Source: Prevotella sp. (GTDB taxonomy: Bacteria; Bacteroidota; Bacteroidia; Bacteroidales; Bacteroidaceae). Taken from it: DNA of 64,000 bases. Location of the stretch: contig JAFUAY010000012.1 in assembly GCA_017460515.1 (NCBI GenBank), positions 186,001 through 250,000 of the forward strand, written 5' to 3'. Position 1 is the stretch's first letter. The number at the start of each line of letters is the position of its first letter. Positions 34,596-42,115 of the stretch are shown here, in pieces. The notes under the pieces were generated by a model, which saw nothing but the letters and a program-made list of their open reading frames with translations, did no database searches and was not told the origin of the DNA. The position numbers and the translations under genes were made by a program.

Positions 34596-35279
34596 TCAAA
34601 TAGAGTTAACAATCGTTGAAAGAATTGTTTCATAATCTACATCTCCCAATCCTGCTCCCGCCATTGCCGGATGATGAATTGTGTTATTCCAATTAATACC
34701 AATTTCTGTCCAAGCATTAGCATCTGGTGCAAAAATGACCAGCCTTTTGGCTGACTTTTGCATTTTTCCTGATTGCTCATCATCCCACCAGTTTGTCAAC
34801 TCATCAAAATCTTTTGGCATGTTTTGTGGATAGAATTCATTTTTACACTTTTCTAATCCAACAGGATGCGTTGATGCATCAGACCAAACCACAACGACGT
34901 GTCTTCTTCTATCACCTCCTGTTGTCCAATCTGAGTTGATTGCCAAAGCCAATGCCTCAAGCCCATTTTCCGGTTCATCTCCACCACCTGCAGGGTGAAG
35001 GTTATTCACAAAGCTCTTGAATTCAGCCTCTTGGTCTGGAATGTTGAAGAATCCGGAATCTTGAATGGCACTTTCACCATCTGCATAGAAATCACGGAAT
35101 CCAATAACTCGAATACGAAGTTCTGAGATTTCTTTACCCTTAGCATCGCATCTAGCTTTTAGATCTGGATAGAACTTTAATGCATTTGTTTTAACTGTGT
35201 CAAGTAGGTCACCCATACTTCCTGTGCAGTCTATGCACATCACAATGTCAACATTGTATTTTAGGCCTTGTCCCGCCAT
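34596..35279 (-). CDS. Von Willebrand factor A domain protein, TerY-like
   Basis: A 227-residue protein consisting of one VWA fold. The MIDAS motif is DIVMCIDCTGSMGDLLDTVK (D-x-T-G-S), with further metal-ligand regions GFRDFYADGES and VVVWSDASTHP. It has no signal peptide or membrane segment, so it is cytoplasmic. Single-domain VWA proteins next to PP2C and kinase genes form the TerY-P triad described in tellurite-resistance-associated stress systems. As first gene of this operon it may recognise a partner in a metal-dependent manner. The ligand is unknown. Confidence 0.85.
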   Translation of the reverse strand: MAGQGLKYNVDIVMCIDCTGSMGDLLDTVKTNALKFYPDLKARCDAKGKEISELRIRVIGFRDFYADGESAIQDSGFFNIPDQEAEFKSFVNNLHPAGGGDEPENGLEALALAINSDWTTGGDRRRHVVVVWSDASTHPVGLEKCKNEFYPQNMPKDFDELTNWWDDEQSGKMQKSAKRLVIFAPDANAWTEIGINWNNTIHHPAMAGAGLGDVDYETILSTIVNSI

Positions 35280-35349
35280 AATATTACAATTTGTTCTGCT
35301 TAGCTACCTTCAGCAGATGTTATTGTTTTAGGTTAGTTCAAGGCACACA

Positions 35350-35387
35350 TAAAAAGACGTGGAGCCGATGCTTGTCGCTCGCTCCAC
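35350..35387 (-). terminator. Terminator between the hairpin RNA and the VWA gene
   Basis: On the minus strand GTGGAGC and GCTCCAC form a 7-bp stem around a 15-base loop, followed by GTCTTTTTA. The 5' arm overlaps the base of the long hairpin by two bases, so attenuation is conceivable. Confidence 0.55.
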
Positions 35388-35629
35388 TGTGTAAGGCCTT
35401 CGCATTGCCCGAAATGTCGAAACGAGCAACGCAAACGCCCCACGCTGAATGATATATACCTTATTATATATAATCATCCCACGGGACATCTGCCGTTGCG
35501 TTTGATTCTGACATTTCGTTAGAGGTTGCGAAGTTCTACACAGTCAAAGTCAAAGCGCTTAGCAAACGCCTTTAATATGTATGTCATCCTACCTGTACAA
35601 CACGTTCGGAAACGCGTTAACAGCGTGGA
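35351..35629 (-). ncRNA. Candidate long-hairpin RNA or structured leader upstream of the defence operon
   Basis: Between a promoter (35636-35667) and a terminator (35350-35387) lies a quasi-palindrome spanning 35386-35544. From the outside in, its pairs are ACTGTGTA with TACACAGT (8), CTTCGCA with TGCGAAG (7), CGAAATGTC with GACATTTCG (9) and CAACGCAAACG with its bulged complement. An AT-rich apical hairpin lies around 35450-35477. Each block is separated by asymmetric internal loops, as in a folded RNA rather than a simple DNA repeat. The single rod shape resembles 6S RNA. It could instead be a regulated leader or a MITE-like element. No reading frame fits the region. Confidence 0.45.
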
Positions 35630-35635
35630 ATGGTG

Positions 35636-35667
35636 CAAAAATAAACAATAATTTGGAAATAAACAAG
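35636..35667 (-). promoter_or_regulatory. Promoter upstream of the hairpin RNA and defence operon
   Basis: CTTG, a 20-base spacer and TATTTTTG on the minus strand. The -33 side overlaps the first copy of the duplicated nqr terminator segment. No other -7 candidate was found between here and the VWA start at 35279. Confidence 0.55.
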
Positions 35668-35702
35668 AAATCAGGCGAGAATTTGTATGAAATCCTCGCC
35701 TG
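35661..35702. repeat. Duplicate copy of the nqr terminator segment (copy A)
   Basis: Twenty-four bases (35661-35684) are identical to 36086-36109. Both are followed after a variable loop by CTCGCCTG, so each copy forms the same hairpin (CAGGCGAG with CTCGCCTG). The two copies flank the pseudogene at 35730-36046. Confidence 0.75.
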
Positions 35703-35729
35703 GTGGTATGAAATTAGAAAAGAATTGAA

Positions 35730-36046
35730 TCACTTACTCATCTTTATTTCTGCATCCACGACATAAAGATCGCCGTCGGAGTCAACAAGGACATTACGAG
35801 GAACAAGGTCCCACACCTCGTAAGTGTTATTGGTGAATCGACCTTCTGCAGTCGTCTTCCCATTTGTTCAGCAGCACGCTGCTCAGTCTCGAAACGGCTT
35901 ACATCTGCTTGGCTATCTCCAGGTTGCGTTTCATGTACTGCGCAAATTCTTTCGAGGGTATCGGCGATTGCTGCGATGCGGCTATTTTCCGCATCTTGCG
36001 CTCCGTCGCCTCCTTGTGGAACTGATTGAGGTATGTCATCATTCAT
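35730..36046 (-). pseudogene. Internally deleted gene, possibly of a polyvalent protein kinase-like family
   Basis: The minus-strand frame from 36046 starts MNDDIPQSVPQGGDGAQDAE and stays open for about 70 codons (to EQMGRRLQ). The likely continuation is in another frame: TAEGRFTNNTYEVWDLVPRN, then VLVDSDGDLYVVDAEIKMSK, ending at TGA 35730. The second part resembles the end of kinase-like domains from mobile-element polyvalent proteins (WDxxPxNVxxDxxGxLYVxDA). The middle is missing and a frame change is needed, so the gene is dead. The family is tentative. Confidence 0.5.
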
Positions 36047-36085
36047 CTTTATTGTTTTTGCAAAGATAAACTATATTTTTGAATC

Positions 36086-36128
36086 AAACAAGAAATCAGG
36101 CGAGAATTTACGGAAAATCCTCGCCTGA
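36086..36128 (-). terminator. Terminator of the nqr operon (copy B of the duplicated segment)
   Basis: On the minus strand TCAGGCGAG pairs with CTCGCCTGA (9 bp) around a 15-base loop, followed by ATTTCTTGTTTG. It begins 24 bases after the nqrF stop. The same segment recurs at 35661-35702. Confidence 0.7.
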
Positions 36129-36151
36129 TGATTATTGGTTTAGGAGGGAGA

Positions 36152-37420
36152 TTATCCTCCGAAGTTATCGTACATGATTGATTCGGGCTCCACACCGAGC
36201 GAGTCGAGCATAGAGACAACGGCCTTCGACATAGGACCAGGACCGCACATGTAGTACTCGATATCCTCAGGAGCCTCGTGGTCCTTCAGATAGGTGTTGA
36301 GCATCACCTGATGGACGAAGCCTGGGGTGTACTTCACGCCTGCGGCATCGGCAGCAGGATCGGGACGGTCGAGTGCCAAGTGGAAGTGGAAGTTGGGATA
36401 CTCCTTCTCCAAGCCGAGGAAGTCGTCGAGATAGAACACCTCGTTCAGTGCGCGAGCGCCATAGAAGTAGTGCATCTCGCGATCGGTGGTATGGAGTGTC
36501 TTGGTCATGTGCATGATCTGCGCACGCAGCGGAGCCATACCGGCACCACCACCTACCCAAATCATCTCCTTCTTCGTATCGAAGTGAGGATGGAAATCAC
36601 CGTAAGGGCCGCTCATAATAACCTTATCACCGGGCTTCAACGAGAAGATATACGATGAAGCAATACCGGGGTTCACCTCCATGAAGCCGCTGCGATCGGG
36701 CTTGAACGGCGGCGTAGCAATACGAACGGTGAGCATGAACACATCACCCTCGGCAGGATAGTTGGCCATAGAGTAGGCACGGATGGTGGGTTCGGGGTTC
36801 TTACACTTCAGTGGGAACAGTCCGAACTTCTCCCATGCTGAGAGATACTCATCACCAATGAGAGACTTGTCGAAGTCCTTATCGTAATCGATGCAGTCGA
36901 ATGCAGGGATCTTGATCTGTGCGTAAGAGCCTGGCAGGAAGTCCATGTGGGCACCTGCTGGCAGCTGCACCTTGAACTCCTTGATGAATGTTGCCACGTT
37001 CTTGTTAGAGATAACGGTACACTCGTACTCCTTGACGCCAAGGATAGACTCGTCGACATGAATCTTCAGGTCGCCCTTCACCTTGCACTGACAACCCAGA
37101 CGCCAACCGGCCTTGATTTCCTTGCGCGAGAAGTGGGGCTTCTCAGAGTCGAGGATCTCACCCCCACCCTCAAGCACCTGCACCTTGCACTGTCCGCAAG
37201 AGGCTTTACCACCGCAGGCAGAAGGCAGGAAGATGCCGTTCTCATTGAGCGTAGCCATAAGGCTGGAGCCCTGGGGCACATTGATGGTGTTCTGACCGTT
37301 GATTTCGATATTCACGTTTCCGCTGGGCGACAGGTATTTCTTTGCCACCAGCAGGATGATCACCAACAGGAGAATTACTACTAAGAATACTCCTATGCTA
37401 TATGCTATAAACTGAGCCAT
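36152..37420 (-). CDS. nqrF: Na+-translocating NADH:quinone reductase subunit F
   Basis: The NADH-oxidising entry subunit of the sodium pump. Of 422 residues, one N-terminal membrane helix (about 5-26) precedes a 2Fe-2S ferredoxin domain with Cys69, Cys75 and Cys78 (CGGKASCGQC) and Cys110 (WRLGCQCKV). FAD- and NADH-binding domains follow (IRAYSMANYPAEGD for FAD, and MIWVGGGAGMAPLRAQI with the terminal YMCGPGPM and YDNFGG for NADH). All cofactor residues appear present. It is the last gene of a complete nqrABCDEF operon and is followed by a terminator. Confidence 0.97.
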   Translation of the reverse strand: MAQFIAYSIGVFLVVILLLVIILLVAKKYLSPSGNVNIEINGQNTINVPQGSSLMATLNENGIFLPSACGGKASCGQCKVQVLEGGGEILDSEKPHFSRKEIKAGWRLGCQCKVKGDLKIHVDESILGVKEYECTVISNKNVATFIKEFKVQLPAGAHMDFLPGSYAQIKIPAFDCIDYDKDFDKSLIGDEYLSAWEKFGLFPLKCKNPEPTIRAYSMANYPAEGDVFMLTVRIATPPFKPDRSGFMEVNPGIASSYIFSLKPGDKVIMSGPYGDFHPHFDTKKEMIWVGGGAGMAPLRAQIMHMTKTLHTTDREMHYFYGARALNEVFYLDDFLGLEKEYPNFHFHLALDRPDPAADAAGVKYTPGFVHQVMLNTYLKDHEAPEDIEYYMCGPGPMSKAVVSMLDSLGVEPESIMYDNFGG

Positions 37421-37453
37421 ATTTCTTAATTCTTAATTCTTAACTCTTAATTT

Positions 37454-38080
37454 CTATATGTTCAGTCCAGAGAAGCACATCATAGCCATAGCCATGAGGC
37501 CTACCACAATAAACGTAATGCCGAGTCCCTGAAGAGGCTTGGGCACATCGCCATACTGCATCTTCTCACGGATAGCACCAAGAGATACGATAGCAAGCGT
37601 CCAGCCAATACCCGAACCGAAGCCATAGACCATTGCATCCCAAACAGAGGTGATGGCCTGTGTGTTGGTGGGATCCATGAGGATGCGCTGCTGCATGAAC
37701 AGCGAAGCACCCATGATGGCGCAGTTGACGGCAATCAGGGGCAGGAAGATACCGAGGGCGGCATAGAGTGAGGGCGAGTATTTCTCAACCGTCATCTCAA
37801 CGAGCTGCACCATACCGGCAATCACACCAATGAAGAGGATGAACGACAGGTAGCTGAGGTCGACACCCTCAACGAGGCATCCGTCGCCCAGCACCTTGGT
37901 CTGCAAGAGATAGTTAACGGGAACGGTCACGGTGAGCACGAAGGTCACAGCCAGTCCCAGTCCCAATGACGTCTTCACCGTCTTCGACACAGCCAGATAA
38001 GAGCACATGCCGAGGAAGAAGGCGAATATCATGTTGTCGACGAAAATCGACCGGAAAAACAAACTAATGATATGTTCCAT
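37454..38080 (-). CDS. nqrE: Na+-translocating NADH:quinone reductase subunit E
   Basis: A 208-residue membrane subunit with six predicted helices, homologous to NqrD and RnfA/E; with NqrD it holds an intramembrane Fe centre. The start [20 protein letters not shown] and the internal [20 protein letters not shown] with its conserved Cys are typical. It starts two bases after the nqrD stop. Confidence 0.96.
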   Translation of the reverse strand: MEHIISLFFRSIFVDNMIFAFFLGMCSYLAVSKTVKTSLGLGLAVTFVLTVTVPVNYLLQTKVLGDGCLVEGVDLSYLSFILFIGVIAGMVQLVEMTVEKYSPSLYAALGIFLPLIAVNCAIMGASLFMQQRILMDPTNTQAITSVWDAMVYGFGSGIGWTLAIVSLGAIREKMQYGDVPKPLQGLGITFIVVGLMAMAMMCFSGLNI

Positions 38081-38082
38081 AA

Positions 38083-38706
38083 TTACTTCTCCTTATAAAA
38101 ATAAGCACGATGTACCCAACTCACGATACCCACGAGGATGAGGGCCATAGCTGGCATAGTCATCATACCGTTGTTGATATAGCCCCAGTCGTAGCAGGCA
38201 TCGGGAATAATCTGGAAGCCCAGCAGCGAACCGCGGCCCAGGAACTCACGAACAGCACCTACGATAACGAGGATCATAGCATAGCCAAGACCGTTGCCCA
38301 CACCATCGAGGAATGAAGGCCAGGGCTTGTTCTGCATGGCGAATGCTTCCAGACGGCCCATGAGGATACAGTTGGTGATGATCAGACCTACATAGACAGA
38401 GAGCTGAACGCTGACATCATAGACGTAGGCCTTCAGGATCTGGCTTACGATAGTCACCAGCGCTGCTACTACCACCAGCTGCACCACGATACGGATACGG
38501 TTGGGGATGGTGTTGCGCAGGATAGAGATGATCACATTAGAGAAAGCGGTGATGACCGTCACAGCCAAGCCCATCACAATAGCAGGCTTCAGCTGGGAAG
38601 TAACAGCCAGCGCCGAGCATATACCCAATACCTGTCCGAGGATTGGGTGGTCGAGGTTCAACGGATTAGTGAACGCCTCGCGATTTTGTTTACTGAATAA
38701 TGCCAT
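38083..38706 (-). CDS. nqrD: Na+-translocating NADH:quinone reductase subunit D
   Basis: A 207-residue membrane subunit with six helices. The segments [20 protein letters not shown] and [20 protein letters not shown] (conserved Cys near the Fe site) identify it. The intact cysteines agree with a functional Fe cluster shared with NqrE. It lies 35 bases after nqrC. Confidence 0.96.
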   Translation of the reverse strand: MALFSKQNREAFTNPLNLDHPILGQVLGICSALAVTSQLKPAIVMGLAVTVITAFSNVIISILRNTIPNRIRIVVQLVVVAALVTIVSQILKAYVYDVSVQLSVYVGLIITNCILMGRLEAFAMQNKPWPSFLDGVGNGLGYAMILVIVGAVREFLGRGSLLGFQIIPDACYDWGYINNGMMTMPAMALILVGIVSWVHRAYFYKEK

Positions 38707-38741
38707 AACTTTACTTAGTAATTAGCCATTAATAATGATGA

Positions 38742-39437
38742 TTACTCTGCTTGAGGTTCAACAGTGGCTGTTGTGTCAGCAGGAGCATCCTTCGTGCACT
38801 GCATCTTCAGAAAGAGTTCGCAGGCAGTCTTGCCGGCATCCTTCAGTCCAGCCTTAATCATATCGTTCACACCGTTAGAGGTCAGCGTGGCACCCGTCAC
38901 GCAGTCAACCTGCGTAGCAGGATCATCAACGCTCTTCACAACAGCAAGGGCCACATCCTGTGTGCCTTCAACAAACACACGCTTGCCAATGAATTTCTCC
39001 TGCCAAGCCTGTGAGTCCTTAATCTCAGCACCCAGACCAGCCGTCTCACTCTCATGGTTGAAATAAGCACCATAAACAGTTGGTGCCTCATCACCATGAA
39101 TAGAGATATAACCACTGATACCGCCCCACAGTCCCATACCTTTCAGAGAAACGACAAGGACATCCTCACCGTCAATCAGGCACATATAGAACTTCTGTCC
39201 GTCCTTCTCGCCTTCTTCTTTCACCACCTCGGCATACTTGGCCTCAGCCTCAGCACCATCAAGGTTGCGGATATTGAGCGAGTAGAGAATCTGCTTCTTC
39301 ACATCGAGGGCAACGTTAGCATCCTGCATAGGCTTCAATGCCTTGAAGATGAAAGCCAACAGGAAAGCCACGATGACCACAAGTATCGCACTATATATAA
39401 TAATGTACGAGTTCGAATTAGTATTTAACTTAGCCAT
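38742..39437 (-). CDS. nqrC: Na+-translocating NADH:quinone reductase subunit C
   Basis: A 231-residue subunit with one N-terminal membrane helix (YIIIYSAILVVIVAFLLAFI) and a periplasmic FMN domain. The FMN attachment motif CVTGATLTSNGVNDM gives the flavin-bearing threonine near residue 183, which is loaded by ApbE (not encoded in this window). The tail after residue 215 is an acidic, Ala/Thr-rich extension. Confidence 0.96.
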   Translation of the reverse strand: MAKLNTNSNSYIIIYSAILVVIVAFLLAFIFKALKPMQDANVALDVKKQILYSLNIRNLDGAEAEAKYAEVVKEEGEKDGQKFYMCLIDGEDVLVVSLKGMGLWGGISGYISIHGDEAPTVYGAYFNHESETAGLGAEIKDSQAWQEKFIGKRVFVEGTQDVALAVVKSVDDPATQVDCVTGATLTSNGVNDMIKAGLKDAGKTACELFLKMQCTKDAPADTTATVEPQAE

Positions 39438-39449
39438 TTTTCTTAACTC

Positions 39450-40607
39450 TTAATTCTTAATTCTCTTCTGGCGTTTCGAGATATTACGCTCCACTACGAA
39501 ATGGTCGATTGTAGGAGCAAACATATTCATGAGCAGGATAGCCAGCATCATGCCTTCGGGATAGCCAGGATTCATCACACGGATGATGACTGCCATCGCA
39601 CCGATGATGAAGCCATAGATCCACTTACCACATTCAGTACGGCAAGAAGTGACAGGGTCGGTAGCCATAAACACAGCACCGAAGCAGAAGCCACCCAGCA
39701 CGAGGTGCTCATACCAAGTAATACTTGTCATTCCGAGACTCTCGAAGCAGCAAGCCATCAGACCGCCACCTACGAAGACGCTCAGCATGGTCTTCCAAGA
39801 AGCAATGCCCGTCCAGAGCAGCAGGATGGCTCCCAGAGCGATTGCAATCACAGATGTCTCACCGATAGAACCGGGAATGAAGCCCAGGATCATGTCGTTA
39901 AGAGAAGCCGTCACTTCAGTACCTGCGCCTACCTGTCCGAGAGGCGTAGCCATTGTGAAACCATCAGGGAGCGTGTTTCCAAATCCAAAGATGCTCTCGT
40001 TGGCCACCCATACCTGATCGCCACTCATCTTGGTGGGATAGGCGAAGAACAGGAACGCACGGCAGAGCAGTGCGGGGTTGAAGATGTTCATGCCAGTACC
40101 ACCGAAAATCTCCTTACCAATAATCACGGCAAAGGCAACGGCAACGGCCAGAATCCATAGCGGACAGTTGACAGGAACAATCAACGGAATGAGGATACCA
40201 CTGACGAGGAATCCCTCCTGTATCTCCTCACCTTTCCACTGTGCCCAGGCAAACTCGATGCCCAGACCTACAATGTAAGAGACGAGAATCTTTGGCAGTA
40301 CAGCCAGGAAACCGAAGATAAACATTTCACAGAAGCTTGTCGAGGCTAATGTGCCTGCGGCAAGAGCGTTCTGATAGCCCACATTATACATACCGAACAG
40401 CATGGCAGGCATCAGGGCGATAACCACCATACTCATAATGCGCTTTGAGTCGATAGCGTCATGAATATGAACGCCAGTCTTAGCCGTATCATTAGGCACA
40501 TAGAGGAACGTCTCGAAGCCATCGAACAGCGAGCGGAAAGCATGCAGCTTGCCGCCTTCCTCAAAGTTCGGCTTTACCTTATTCAAATAATTTCTTAATG
40601 CGCTCAT
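39450..40607 (-). CDS. nqrB: Na+-translocating NADH:quinone reductase subunit B
   Basis: A 385-residue membrane subunit with about ten helices that carries covalent FMN and riboflavin and forms much of the sodium path. The N-terminal YLNKVKPNFEEGGKLHAFRS and the central GGTGMNIFNPALLCRAFLFF are characteristic. It follows nqrA after five bases. It is somewhat shorter than Vibrio NqrB (about 415), as usual in Bacteroidales. Confidence 0.96.
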   Translation of the reverse strand: MSALRNYLNKVKPNFEEGGKLHAFRSLFDGFETFLYVPNDTAKTGVHIHDAIDSKRIMSMVVIALMPAMLFGMYNVGYQNALAAGTLASTSFCEMFIFGFLAVLPKILVSYIVGLGIEFAWAQWKGEEIQEGFLVSGILIPLIVPVNCPLWILAVAVAFAVIIGKEIFGGTGMNIFNPALLCRAFLFFAYPTKMSGDQVWVANESIFGFGNTLPDGFTMATPLGQVGAGTEVTASLNDMILGFIPGSIGETSVIAIALGAILLLWTGIASWKTMLSVFVGGGLMACCFESLGMTSITWYEHLVLGGFCFGAVFMATDPVTSCRTECGKWIYGFIIGAMAVIIRVMNPGYPEGMMLAILLMNMFAPTIDHFVVERNISKRQKRIKN

Positions 40608-40612
40608 AATCG

Positions 40613-41974
40613 TTATGCGTTTTCTTTACGTAAGATGTTAAGTCCCTCACGAACAATGCGTTGTAGCTCAAGCTTCGAGGAATCCACGAACTCTGCCAAA
40701 GCGAAGTCTTCAGGGGCAACCTCATAGATACCAAGCTGTTCCTGACGATCAATATCACCCGTGATGATAGCCTTGATGAGGTATTCAGCATAGATATCCA
40801 TCGGCAGCACCTTGTCGTACTCACCACTCATAATCATGTGACGTTCGCCACCCTTGATGCGGGCATCAGCCTCAAACTCCTTCTTGCCGCAAAGCCAAGA
40901 GAAATAGCTGCGGTTGACGGAGAACTGTTTGAAGCGAGGCATGATCCATCCCAGCATCTCATCGGCATCGTCGCCCTCGGGAATCACCGTAATCTCTGAA
41001 GAATGGGCTCCCAGGAAACCGTCCTTCGAAGTCTGTCGACCCGTCAGCACATTACCATTGATAACACGTACATGATGAGCTGTATCATAACTGTTGGACA
41101 GCAAAGTAGAGAGCTCCTCACCTACCAGCATGTCGGCATGGACAGGCTTCAGCACTTCGCTTCCACAAAGGGCAATTGTGCGGGTGAGGTTCAGTTTGCC
41201 GGTATTCAGCAAGCGACCAATGAACAGCACCACCGTGGGATCGCCAAGGGTCCACACCACCTCGCCCTTGTTGACAGGAGCTACATGGTTGACCTGTACA
41301 CCCACATTACCTGCAGGACAGGGGCCGTTGAAAACATTGACCTCGACGTTTTCCAGATTTGAGATCTGAGATTTGAGGGTTGAGTTTTTACCAACACCTA
41401 CGTAGGTCTTGGCAATCTTTGACAGAGCCATAAGACCCGTCACGAAGTCTTGCTCCTGACCTTTCACCTCATACTCGAAGTCGCAAGCCAGCGGTTTGTC
41501 ACGAAGGGCAGAGACAAAAATTGCCCTCGGCATTGTCTCAGGATTAGTTGAGATAGCATAGGGCAACTGATTGATATATCCGAAGATACCCGCCTCAAGT
41601 AGCGACTCAATAACTGCCTTGCCATCCATCGCGGCTACTTCCTTCTTGCCGAAATCTACATACTCCTGCTGGGCATCGGCTTCCACCCGTACGCAGAGCA
41701 CCTTACGACGTTCGCCACGCTCAATAGCCGTCACCTTTCCGCTGACTGGCGAGGCAAAGCGAACCTGCGGGTACTGCTTGTTGACAAACAAAGCATCACC
41801 GGCCTTGACATGATCGCCCTCGCTGACAACTACCTTCGGAGTGACTCCCTCGAAATCATCGGGTACCAATGCGTACTTACCGTTTGATTTCAACTGGATT
41901 TTCTGCTCCTCGGCCTTACCTTTCAGACGGATGTCCAAGCCTTTTCGCAAATGAAAATCTTGAATAAATGCCAT
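40613..41974 (-). CDS. nqrA: Na+-translocating NADH:quinone reductase subunit A
   Basis: A 453-residue peripheral cytoplasmic subunit, implicated in quinone binding. After MAFIQDFHLRKGLDIRLKGK come the typical DFEGVTPKVVVSEGDHVKAG and the FNGPCPAGNVGVQVNHVAPV region. The second in-frame ATG (41974) is preferred, because family members start just before the LRKGLDI motif and the upstream ATG at 41986 lies only about 14 bases from the expected transcript start. It is the first gene of the nqr operon. Confidence 0.95.
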   Translation of the reverse strand: MAFIQDFHLRKGLDIRLKGKAEEQKIQLKSNGKYALVPDDFEGVTPKVVVSEGDHVKAGDALFVNKQYPQVRFASPVSGKVTAIERGERRKVLCVRVEADAQQEYVDFGKKEVAAMDGKAVIESLLEAGIFGYINQLPYAISTNPETMPRAIFVSALRDKPLACDFEYEVKGQEQDFVTGLMALSKIAKTYVGVGKNSTLKSQISNLENVEVNVFNGPCPAGNVGVQVNHVAPVNKGEVVWTLGDPTVVLFIGRLLNTGKLNLTRTIALCGSEVLKPVHADMLVGEELSTLLSNSYDTAHHVRVINGNVLTGRQTSKDGFLGAHSSEITVIPEGDDADEMLGWIMPRFKQFSVNRSYFSWLCGKKEFEADARIKGGERHMIMSGEYDKVLPMDIYAEYLIKAIITGDIDRQEQLGIYEVAPEDFALAEFVDSSKLELQRIVREGLNILRKENA

Positions 41975-42006
41975 ATAAATGTACAAAAATGTTGATTCAA
42001 CGTCTG

Positions 42007-42014
42007 CAAAATTA
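42007..42014 (-). promoter_or_regulatory. -7 box of the nqr operon
   Basis: TAATTTTG on the minus strand, 32 bases before the nqrA ATG at 41974. There is no clear -33 box. Confidence 0.5.
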
Positions 42015-42078
42015 ATAAAAATTGATAGAAGAACACTAAAAATCTGCTTAAAAATAAAGCAATCACAAGTTTTTATAG

Positions 42079-42086
42079 TAAATTTG
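42079..42086 (+). promoter_or_regulatory. -7 box upstream of the TamB-family gene
   Basis: TAAATTTG on the plus strand, 29 bases before the TTG start at 42116. A start of transcription near 42093 rules out any earlier start codon. The -33 region is weak. Confidence 0.45.
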
Positions 42087-42115
42087 CACCTGTCTTTTTA
42101 GGTAGGCGCAAGCAT

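Noticed and set aside
35386..35544. Integron attC site or tRNA gene
   Set aside because: The outer arms do not match the RYYYAAC/GTTRRRY core sites, the element is longer than usual attC sites, and no cloverleaf or anticodon arm can be drawn.
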